Shown: one piece after another, positions 9,902 to 18,593 of the stretch
Numbering within the stretch: the stretch's first letter is position 1
Layout of the letters: each line of letters begins with the position of its first letter
Source: Cyanophora paradoxa
Lineage: Eukaryota; Glaucocystophyceae; Cyanophorales; Cyanophoraceae
Direction: 5' to 3'
Assembly (NCBI GenBank): GCA_004431415.1
Contig: QPMI01000009.1
Span: forward strand, 1-28,181
DNA: 28,181 bases
Program-made: the position numbers and the translations under genes
Notes under the pieces: generated by a model
The model's input: the letters and a program-made list of their open reading frames with translations, nothing else
Databases searched by the model: none
What the model was told of the DNA's origin: nothing

Positions 9902-12548
9902 CTAATAAGCTGAAGAGAAGAGAGAAGAGGTTGGCTTTGGGGGTACGGGCACGGGCACCGGTCGGGGCGGAGGCGAGGCCGATGGCGCCGAGCGGCGGTC
10001 GAAGACGGGCGCGTAGCTCCGGAAGAAGAGCGCACCGAGCACGAACCCCGGCGGGCTGAGGGCTGGATCAGGAGTGGGGAGGATAGACGAGCGGGACTCT
10101 GAGAGGGGCGCACGCGCGGCTCGTGTTGCTGCGAACGAAGGTCTGGAAGCCGAAGAGGCACTCGCCGGAGCCGCCGAGGGAGGAGGGTACAGCGAAGACG
10201 TAGTCGGCGGGCTCAGGAAGATCGGCACGGGCCCGAGATCGAAAGTGATGTTCGGGAGGCGGCCCGCCCTCCCGCAGTCGAAGGGGAGCTCCGTAAAATC
10301 TCTGGTGAAAAAATGAGGGGGGCAATAAGGCGGAGGGGGGTAAGGGCGCGCGTGAAGTTGGCGGGCGGCTCCATGCCGATCGCGTCCATTAGGATCCTCT
10401 GGATTTCCACCCCGTCGTCTGATATTGTTCGATTCGGAATAAGAGAACGGGGGAATTTGAGCGAGGGGGGTACAGCAGTGCCCGCGCACCCTCCGGGATG
10501 GCGAGAAGGGAGGTTCCAGAGTCGATGACGGCGAAGCAGACGCCTTCCTCGGGGCCCCCGCAGCCGCCCTGGGCAGAAGACGATATCTTAGACTTGGGCA
10601 GAGGGCGCGGGGGGTACGGCGCACGACGGGGCGGCCGTCGAGGGTCACGTTGGCGAGGGGTACGGCCCAGTAGCTGTCGCTCGCGATGGGGGCCCAGTAG
10701 TAAGTGCGGTTCAGATCTCGCCCCCCGAAAACCATCTGAGCCGCCTTGATCATGAGCTTGAGCGGTCTTGGGGAGGGCGGGTGGGCAAAGGGGGTACGCG
10801 CGATGCTCTGGGGGCTGCGGGGTCGGAGGAGGGGGAGGGTACGAGGTAGAAGGAGGCCTCGGCGAAGGGTAGAACGTTCTGCGGGAGCCCGCTCTCAGAG
10901 CCTCGAGCTAATGATCATGATCATAGAAGAAGGGCCCGCGGACGCTCGCGTCCCGGCTGTCGTTGTGCTGCCTCTTATCGTAGGATCCCGAAGGGGTACG
11001 GTGCGCGGACCTGGAGGAAGCCGTTCTCGAGGATGGTGGCGCCCTCGTCGGCCCCGGACTCGGCGCTCGTCGGGCCCAGGCCCAAGATCCCCGAGATCGG
11101 TCCGACGTCTGAGGGCGAGGGCCCCGTGGTTCAGCGATTCGGTGGCTCAGTGATGCGAAGATTCGATGCGGGGGGGCGCCGTGCTTAAAGCAAGTAAGGG
11201 GAAGCTTGAGATATCGAGGGGGGCCGGGCGGGGGCGGGGGCGGGGCGGGGGCGGGGGCGGGGGCGGGGCGGCGCGCGGCGCTGAATGTCTCGGCGTCGAT
11301 GTGCGTCGCCAGGGCCACCGGCTGCGGGGCTAACATCAGATCGGAGATCAGATCAGACTCGTCGGAGCGAGGCTCAGATCAGATCGGCGCCCGTGACCAA
11401 AGGAGGGGAGGGGGGGAGGGGGGGGGGGGGGAGGGGAGAGAGAGGGGGGGGGGGGAGGAGGGGAGGGGGGCTTTGCTCGCCTGGTTCCTCACAGTGACGT
11501 TCCCGACGGTGACGGTGTCGACGCCGAGCTGCCCCGGGCCCCCGCCCCGCAGGCAAAGAGAGAAGGTCACACGGATCGATGGTTTCGAACTTCGGAAGGC
11601 GTTAGGGCGGACCGAGCCGAGGAAGTAGCTGCGAACGAAACAATCGGAAGCCGTCGGGGATCGGAGAGGAGGGCCAAAGAGGGGGGGTACGCGCACCCGA
11701 TGCCGTAGCGGACGGCGACCTGGGGCGGGGTCTCCCCCGCCGTGGTCGCGTTCGCGAAGGTCGAGGACGCCTGCGCCGAAACATTCTGAGGCGGTCCGGG
11801 GCGAGCAAGGGTATGTGCAGGCGCACGAAGGGGTTGAAGAGGCGGCCACCGGCGCACGACCGGTCGCAGAGGACGCTCTGGCTCATATGATCAGGTGGCA
11901 ATGTCGAAGTTCGAGCCCGGCGCGCGAGAGCGGTTCCCACCTTCACCCACGTCAGCGTACTCCCGTATCTGGAACGACACCGAAGGACTGCGGCGGGGTT
12001 CGATCGAAAGCGTGTTCAAGAGACCGACCTGCGCATGCGCGCGCGAGAATCGAACATCGAGCGCGGCGTGCGCCGGCTCCCGGCCGCGGGCGCTGGCCAT
12101 GGCCGTCGACGCCCCCGCTTGGCTGGAGACGTGCGCACAAACGAGTCGACCAGAGGCACGGCGGTCGCCCCGGGCGTAATGTTCATCGTTTTGAGTGTTT
12201 CCTGATGCACGAGCAGCTGTGCGGCGAGTGAGGAGAGAGCGCCGCAGCCAGCCGGCGCTGCAAAGAGCAGCGCGCACGCGTCGTGTTCCGCCGGCGTCCA
12301 GCGCGAACGGCTGCGCAGCGGCGGCGTGCGCGGAGAGAAGCCGGGGTGGTCCGCCGCCGGCAGCGAGCGCCTCCCGGCGCGGGCTAGCGCATCAGCGACT
12401 GTGTGACCGCATCGTAATCTCAGCGCGCCAGGGCCCGCGCGCGCCGGCCGCACCTGTTTGTCGTGGAACGGACGCTCTGTTTCTGCGCGGCGCTCACGCT
12501 GGCCGCAAGGAGAGCGAGCAGGAGAGCCGTGAAGCGTGTCGCGCGCAT
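9902..12548 (-). CDS. Secretory pepsin-type aspartic protease, about 16 exons, with frame slips
   Basis: Exon 1 (12548-12454) begins with signal peptide MRATRFTALLLALLAASVSA. Later exons give the pepsin (A1) series: exon 3 (12028-11947) TPPQSFGVVPDTG, first catalytic Asp; 11877-11827 CDRSC loop; 11785-11697 SSTFANATTAG and VAVRYGIG; 11528-11481 LGVDTVTVGNVTVRNQ; 11108-11011 ISGILGLG; 10878-10843 LPFAEASFYL; 10766-10625 MVFGGRDLNRTYYWAPI; 10568-10490 CFAVIDSGTSLL, second catalytic Asp; 10418-10352; 10301-10114 FDCGRAGRLPNITFDLG; 10055-9959 FVLGALFFRSYAPVFDR; and an 8-base last exon (9909-9902) ending in TAG. The enzyme should be an endopeptidase of the secretory, vacuolar or lysosomal route. 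Exon phases agree only if single bases are restored at IGTPPQ and DTGS (exon 3), in the ADY loop and before IGLA, with slips also near exons 8/9 and 11. Donors are mostly GTGCGC or GCGCGC followed by TACCC. Exon 2 (12257-12139, propeptide) and its joins are uncertain. Confidence 0.8.
11216..11470 (+). repeat. Two G-tract blocks inside protease introns
   Basis: The plus strand carries (GGGGGC)n-type sequence at 11216-11271 and nearly pure G/A purine at 11403-11470 with G runs of up to 12. Both lie in introns of the minus-strand protease gene (11109-11276 and 11322-11480), where they appear in the RNA as C/T-rich tracts. On DNA they could fold as G-quadruplexes. Run lengths here are likely to be unreliable in an assembly. 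Confidence 0.7.
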
Positions 12549-12632
12549 CGCTGCCAGGCCACTGGGCTGCGCGCGTGAGGACGGCAGTTTTTTTTCACTC
12601 GGGGGGTAGGGCAAACCTTGGTCCGCGCCGAA
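12549..12632. promoter_or_regulatory. 84-bp divergent promoter
   Basis: Only 84 bp separate the protease ATG (minus, 12548) and the RHL1 ATG (plus, 12633). The space holds a run of eight or nine T at about 12590-12597 followed by CACTCGGGGGGTAGGG. Both transcripts must start in or very near this interval, so it should act as a compact bidirectional promoter. No TATA box is seen. Confidence 0.55.
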
Positions 12633-15244
12633 ATGAAGAAGAAGGCGCAGAAGGAGGATTCCGATGCGTCCGACGCGTCCGACGCTTCCCTTGAGGAGGT
12701 TCCGGTGCGTCGCTCTCGGGCTGCGGCGCTGCCAGCGCAAAGTGAACGCCTGCGCCGCAGAAGCCGAAGCGCGCGAAGAAGGATGCGGGCGGCAAGGCGA
12801 AGCCGAACGAAGATCCGCTAGAGAAGGCGACGCGCGAGGAGTCCGCCCGCCTCGCGCGGGAAGCGTACAAGACCGAGACGCTGCGGAAGCAGCGGCCCGA
12901 CGTGTACGGCGTCCTCAAGCCGCCGCCGGGTGCCTGCGGCGGCCATTCGGGGTGCTCTGATCTGAGGCCGGGGCGTGCTGCAGCGCTGCGGAAGCTCGAC
13001 GGCTGCGACGTGGTGAAGAAAGCGCGGCAAGGCCGGCCACACGGGCCGATACCTCTTTGTCTTTCCGATGCGCGAAGCTGCCCGGTCCTCTGCGCGCGCC
13101 GAGCGCGGCCGCAGGGCGAGCTCTCGGAGGGCAAGGCGGCGGAAGATGGGGACCTGGAGCACCTGGACACCCGAACCCCGTGCTGCATTTGGAGTACCGG
13201 AGGCCGGCTGCGGCTGCGGGGCACGCTCATGTACCCCAAGCTCGGTACCTCACGCTGCAGTGCGCGCCGCGGCGCGGGTGGCCCAGTGCTCCGACCCCTT
13301 CGAGACCCTCGTCGTCTTCTCGGAGGCGAGCCGCGCGCCCTCCCTTCTCCCTGCTCTTCTCCTCCTCCTCCCCTTCCGCGCCCTCTCTGCTGACCGGGCG
13401 GCGGGGGCAGGCGCGGCGTGTGGCAAGCCGGAGGAGAACCCGGACGGCAAGCCCTGGAGCTCCCAGGCACCTCAAGTGGACGGCGCGCCGGCGCTCCCTC
13501 GTTCCCTCTCGCGCGCGCCCGTTCTGAGCGCCGGCGCGCAGGCGGAGAAGGCTGCGTCGCTTCCCAAGTCGGGCGAGCAGCAGCAGCAGCAGCGCGGCGC
13601 TCCTCCGGCGCGCCGGGGCCAGGGCCGCCCCGGCGCCGGCGGGGAAGAGAGGAGGAGGACGAGTGGAGGACGAAGCTCGGGCGGGGAGACGATGGGCGGA
13701 GCGGGGGCGGCGGCCGGCGCCCCGCGGCGGCACTCGGCGGGTGGCGGCGGACGGCCCGCAGCGCAAATCGTACAAGGAGCAGCAGGGCCGACGACGACGA
13801 GGGCGAGGGCGAGGGCGAGAGAGCGACGCGGAGGGGGGAGCGGCTCCGACGCCGGTGCGGGGGTACCCCCCTTGCGCCCGCCCTCCGCGCGGACCCTCCC
13901 GGCAGAGGCGCAGGCCCGAAACGGGGCAAGAGCAAGGCGGCGGCCGCCGCTGCGCCGTCCAAGCCGAAAGGTGCCGGCCGCAGCCCGCTCCGCGTCTCGT
14001 CTCCGGGGTACGCGGCCGACGCTGACGGGCCGACCGGGGTACAGAGCGAAGCAGCAGGCGGACTGGGGTTCCTGATGGGCGGCAAGGGCCCCGCCGCGGG
14101 CCCGGCTAAGGGCGCGCCGGTACGCGCCGCACCGCCGATCTCGTCGTGCACGCCATCCCCTGACGTCGCGTACCTCCCCCTCAGGAGGCAAGGCGGAGGA
14201 CAAGGACAAGGCGAAGAAAGACGGGGCGGAGGAGGCGAGAAGCGGGCAAGCCTGGGAAGAAGCGGGAGGGGGAGGGGGAGGCCGGGCGCAAGCCGAAGAA
14301 GTCGACGGGCGGGGAGAAGGCCGAGGAGAAGAAGAAGGCGCGCATGGGGCCGGCCGGGCCGGCCGGGCGAGCGGCGCCGTCCTGAACTCGGAATCACTCG
14401 GTGCGCAGCACCGGGAGGGGCGGCGGCGGCAGCGGCTGTCATATCACTGGACGCGAGCGACGGGGGAGGAGGAGGAGGAGAAGGAAGAGGAGAAGGGCGG
14501 CAAGGCCAGCGGCAAGAAGGGCGGGGGCAAGGCCGGCGGCAAGGGCGGCGAGGGCAAGGGGCGCGCGGGGGGCTCGGGGCCCAGCAAAGGGGGGGCCTCG
14601 GGGGCCCCCGGCGCCGCCGGGGCGCCCCCCAAGGCGAAGAGCAGCAAGCCGGTGGTCCTGGACGAGGAGGACGAGGAGGACGAGTTCGGCTTCGCGGACG
14701 CGTGCGCCCGCCCCGCCCCGCCCCGCCCCGTGCGATCCAAGCAGAGGCTGCATCGGGATTCAGACGGCCCCTAGATGGAAACAGAGGTGCTATCTAGAAT
14801 TTGGACGGCCCCAAGATGTAAATAGAGGGTTCACGAATATTTAGACGGCCCTTGGTTTGATTCGCGTGCCCCCGCAGGTGGGATGCGGTGGAGCAGCAGC
14901 GGGCCAAGGCCAAGACGCCCCCTCGCCCGGCGCCGGCGCCGGCCGCCGCGAGGGCCTCCGCCCCCTCCTCCTCCGCCGCCCCCGCTGCCCCCGCCCAGGG
15001 GCCCTCCTCCCCCGGCTCCCTCTTCGCCCCGCCCCCCCCCGCAGCCTCCGGCCCGAGCGCCAAGGCGCCCCCTTCTTCGGCGGGGGCGGGGGCGGGGCGG
15101 GCGCCAAGCAGGGACCTGGACGGCTTCCTACGGGCCAGCTCCAAGGTGCGCCCGCCGCCCCGCGCCCCCCGCCCCCGGCCCCGCCCCTGCCCCCGGCCCC
15201 GGCCCGGCCCCCGCGGCTCATCGCCGTCGCGGTCGTTCCAGTGA
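12633..15244 (+). CDS. RHL1: RHL1 homologue, DNA topoisomerase VI accessory protein, with frame slips
   Basis: Exons: 12633-12698 (MKKKAQKEDSDASDASDASL), 12761-12929 (KATREESARLAREAYKTETL; DVYGVLKPPP), 12984 to about 13071 (ALRKLDGCDVVKK; GHTGRYLFVFPM), 13115-13325 (GELSEGKAAEDGDLEHLDTR, PVLHLEY, GRLRLRGTLMYPK, RYLTLQ, DPFETLVVFSE), from 13411 (KPEENPDGKP), several linker exons, 14460-14701 (K/G-rich then DEEDEEDEFGFADA) and 14878-15145 (WDAVEQQRAKAK ... LDGFLRASSK). The last intron (15146-15241) ends directly before a TGA. The order FxFP, NPxLxLxxP, MYPKxRYLTLQ, VFSE, ENP matches plant ROOT HAIRLESS 1, which binds DNA and works with topoisomerase VI in endoreduplication; a nuclear role is inferred from the basic and acidic tail. 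Frame breaks of one base occur near 13020-13035, 13172, 13190-13195, 13240 and 13275. The 14.0-14.4 kb linker exons are uncertain. Confidence 0.72.
14759..14850 (+). repeat. About 41-bp tandem repeat inside an RHL1 intron
   Basis: The intron 14702-14877 (GTGCGCCCGCC... to CCCCCGCAG), at 176 bp the longest confident one in this gene, holds two and a half units of about 41 bp anchored on GACGGCC at 14763, 14804 and 14844. Units share TT-R-GACGGCCCC-AGATG-AAA-AGAGG. The repeat is much more AT-rich than the flanking exons. Confidence 0.7.
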
Positions 15245-15850
15245 ACCGCAAGCCCCGTCGCGCGCGCCAGCCTTGGATCGGAGGCTCTGGGCGGCGTGCG
15301 CGGCGGCCGCAGGGCCCGCCGCCGCGGCTCGGAGTTCACGAGTCAGCAGGCTGAGAGGCCCGGCGCGGCCCACCCCGCCGTCCGGCCGGCGCGGCCGGGC
15401 CGGCCCGCGGCCGCGACTCCCGACTCCGAGTCCGTACTACGGTATCCCGCGAGGCCGGGGCGCCCGTGTCCGACTCGCCGCGGCTTGATTGAACTCGCCC
15501 GGCCGCCGCCGAGTCGCTTGAGCTTCAATTCAGGCTTCGTGTTTAGCAATTAGAGCTGGAAGGTTCACGGTTCCCCACTTTTGGAAATTCTTCAATTGCA
15601 CATCAAACGTTGCAATTAGCCATCGCCGTCGCCATCGACGTGCGGCCCGGTCCGACGGTCCGACGGTCGACGTCCGGCAGCCCGGCCCGGGGCCGGCGCC
15701 CCGCGTCCGAACTCGGAGCCTCGGAGCTCAGAACTTGGAAGCCCGCCGCCGTCGCCCGCGGCCGGCCCGGCGGCAGGCCGCGCGCGCGGCCGCCGGGCTG
15801 GCGGCGAGCCTGGCGCCCCGCGGCGGGTCGGCCGGCGCACGGTTTACAAG
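15245..15850. other. GC-rich non-coding stretch downstream of RHL1
   Basis: No coding signature. Low-complexity CCGGC/GGCCG sequence dominates, with a break of ordinary composition at about 15520-15640. At 15653-15680 a GTCCGACG-type short repeat occurs; a similar GTCCGACGGTCCGGCGTCC run is found at about 17562-17600, on the far side of the AT-rich block. No inverted or direct repeat long enough to define an element was found. Confidence 0.4.
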
Positions 15851-16796
15851 TTCAGACTCTCTCAGACTTTGACGGGTACTACCACCACACAATTAACTTA
15901 CCATAACTTGAAGACTTGATCATGAAGCCGCCTAGAAGTTGAACTTGTTTAACAAATGTTGTGTTGCAAAAACTTGCAATTGAAATCACAATGAACTTGA
16001 ATGAAGTACTAGTGTAGTACTATAGTGGTAGTGCTAAAGGGCTAGTGTTACCAGAAAAAGCAAAGCTGGCCAGTACTAGTGATCGATTCAGATCGAAATG
16101 CGAAGTGATGTAAATGACGAAAAGACCACCAAAATACACGGGTGTTAGCAATTAATATTGCAATTCCTGACAACGACAAATATGAGAAACAACACACATG
16201 CATGCGAAGGGGTACGCTCTGTAACAAATAAATCGAAAACGATGTATACATGTACATGCATATGTCTCAACAAAGATAACATTGGTTTGATTTGTTTTGG
16301 ATGATAATAATTTAAAGGCTTGCACGTGCAGAAAATTAACATGTACTGTCCGATCGCGACTTCTCGATACCGATGAGAGACTATTCAGAGTCTCTGTTGA
16401 CGTCACCGAGGATCCGGAAAACCTCTGTTTACGTAAAAGTGGCCTTTCGAGGTATCGAAGGAACTGAGCTCGCGGGTCAAGCCTCAAGCCCGGCCAGGCT
16501 GGCACTTCAGCTAGCGCTGCAGCTGCAGTCTGCAACTGCCGGCTAACTGCCGGCTAACTGCCGGCTAGCTGCCGGCTAACTGCCGGCCCGGCGCGCGGCT
16601 AATTACTAAGAAAAGTTACATGCAAGTTGCAATATTAATTGGGCTCATGGTTTATCATAGTATTCTATAGCTACGTATACGATCATCGGATATCGATCGA
16701 TACTTATAATTAACTATGATAGCAGGCTGTTAATTAAATAACAGCGCCAGCTTAAGCTTGTTCACAGGCGGCTTACAGCTGCAGGCGGCTTACAGC
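15851..16796. other. AT-rich gene-free stretch
   Basis: Composition changes abruptly to AT-rich. No gene, RNA or splice pattern is seen. The stretch contains the 11-bp tandem repeat listed separately and, at 16769-16797, a duplicated GGCGGCTTACAGCT whose second copy contains the MITE target site. Confidence 0.5.
16534..16588 (+). repeat. 11-bp minisatellite, five copies
   Basis: Five consecutive units of AACTGCCGGCT are present; the fourth has AG for AA and the last ends CC. No function is apparent. Confidence 0.9.
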
Positions 16797-17190
16797 TAGG
16801 GTTGGTGAATTTCATGAAATTCAAAAATTTGGCGTTGAAACTGAAAGTCGACCCTTTGAAAGCTTTGAAAATTCAATTGAAATTTCAATCCGCAGTGCAG
16901 CACTTGCAGAGACCCCACGCACTGCGGAGAGTCTCTTTCACTCTGAATTGTCTCTAATCGACTTCACTCTCACTCTCTGAGTCTCTTTACGGGCTGGGAG
17001 GGCTCCCGGGAAGGCCGGAGGGGCTGGGAAGGGAAGCTGAGCTCGAGGTGCGAAAACGGAGAAATTCAATATATTTTATTATTTTTATATTCTATTTCAA
17101 TGCAATTTCAACGGGCGGCGTTGAAATTGAAATTGAATTTTCAATTTCAATGCAATTTCAATGGCTTGAAATTTCAAGCTGCCAACCCTA
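16797..17190. mobile_element. hAT-type MITE, 394 bp, with 8-bp target duplication
   Basis: The element starts TAGGGTTGG and ends CCAACCCTA, its exact inverse. The inverted ends continue imperfectly (left TGAATTTCATGAAATT, right GCAGC then TTGAAATTTCA in inverse). It is flanked on both sides by the identical 8-mer CTTACAGC (16789-16796 and 17191-17198). An 8-bp target duplication and TAGGG-type tips are typical of hAT transposons. The interior is AT-rich, full of TTGAAATT/AATTTCAA words at both ends (likely subterminal transposase-binding repeats), and has a perfect 9-bp hairpin CCGCAGTGC/GCACTGCGG near 16890-16927. It has no transposase, so it must be mobilised by an autonomous relative. Confidence 0.85.
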
Positions 17191-18593
17191 CTTACAGCTG
17201 GATTGGCGCTTAGACGGCTACGAGGCTAGATCGAATCTGGCTAGTGAGCGAGCTGCAAATTAAGCCTGCAATTAGCCTCAGCCTGCAGCTGGCAGCCTGT
17301 GGCAGCCTATAGCTAGGGCCTGCAAGTTGCCAAAAAGTTGGCTGCAACTTGCAATTGCCATGCATATGGCCATTTGCAAGTTTGCAATTTTAAAAAAATT
17401 ATGCTGCCAGTGTGAGTTTCGGAATTCGCCACCTTAAAGCTTCGAATTCGATTCGCGGCGATTTGGAAACTTGAAATTGGATCATCGGATTCGTCATGAT
17501 CAGCAATGATTCAGCATTCGGCCCGAGCGCGTGCGCGCTCATTGTTCAAGGTGCGCGCGATCGTCCGACGGTCCGGCGTCCGGCGTCCGACGGTCGCGAT
17601 CGCCGAGTCGACGCGGTCCGATCTAGCCTCGCAGGCTCGGAGGGCGCGCGCGGCGCGCCCCGCGCCGGCGGGCCGCAGCCCCCGGGCCCTGGCCGGGCCC
17701 GCCGCGGGCCGGCGCGCCCGGCCGCGGGTCGGCCAGGAGAAGGCAGCAATCGCGAAATCAGAACATCGAGACTCGGCTATGATCATCATCGTCATACCTC
17801 CGGCGGCCCTCCGCTGTGCCTCAGAGTAGGGTTTATTATATATATATAAATCAGACTAAATTTTGTAAATCTGGTGGATTTTCTAGCGGTTTTCATAAAT
17901 GTCTAGGCGTCGACCTAGCAGGTCGGCCTAGGTCCGGAAATTTCAGCAGGATTTCCGGGAATCCGCCGCCAGCGGCCGGCGGCCCGGCTCGCAGAGCATC
18001 CCGCGCGTTCGCACGCGCTCTCCGGCCTCTCTACAGCCTTTCCCGCACGTTCGAAATCCTGGAAAGCCCCCGCGGCTCGCCTTCTTCTCAGGCGCGGGGC
18101 CCCGCGAGCGCCAGCGTCCCGGTCCGCGCCCCGGCCCGTTCGCCTACAGCCTCGCCTTCTCGTACACGCACTCGGCGTAGTACTTTCTCACCGTGGTACG
18201 CTTCGTCCTCCCCCGCGCGCACTCCCCGCGCCCCGCGCGCCGTCGCCTCCTTCGCTGACAATCGCGACTCCACTCGCCCCGCTGCAGCCAGCGCCGCACG
18301 ACGCGCGCCCAACCGCGCACCTCATCTATGCTCTGCGCACTCTGCGAATTCACGTCCATCGTCGCCCGAGCCCTCTTCTGCGCCGCGCCCCGCTGACCGC
18401 CCCGTGCAGCACCGGCCGCTGCCGCGCGCCGCACCGCCGTCCAGCCGATCGCAGCGGGCGTGCCCGATCGTAACTCAAGCCAGCACAGCTCGTGAGAGCC
18501 CCGCCTTCCCGCCCCGCCCGCTCTAAACCGCGCCCCGCTGACCGTGCAGCATGGCCTGGGTTTCCGACACGCGCCGCCGCGCAACCAGCAGGT
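17191..18593. other. Non-coding flank of the satellite block
   Basis: AT-rich to about 17500 with many TGCAA/TTGCA words, then a GC-rich island (17520-17750), a short AT-rich piece with TTATTATATATATATAAA at about 17832, and C-rich sequence to 18590. On the minus strand a short stretch at about 18144-18190 reads RKYYAECVYEKARL before a stop after a GTGAGAAAG junction; it resembles a protein tail, but no supporting exons were found. ATGGCCTGGGT at 18551 matches a core word of the 161-bp satellite 2.2 kb further on. Confidence 0.35.

Noticed and set aside
12595-14442. 615-codon minus-strand open frame
   Set aside because: It is antisense to RHL1, whose motifs are clear, and shows no recognisable domain or splice structure.
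15653-17600. GTCCGACG-rich GC islands on both sides of the AT-rich block as ends of one large element
   Set aside because: The similarity is confined to a short low-complexity word; no matching ends or target duplication were found.
17832-18526. 236-codon plus-strand open frame after a TATA-like sequence
   Set aside because: The product is Arg/Ser/Pro/Ala low complexity without a domain, and the TATA-like stretch is only an AT dinucleotide run.
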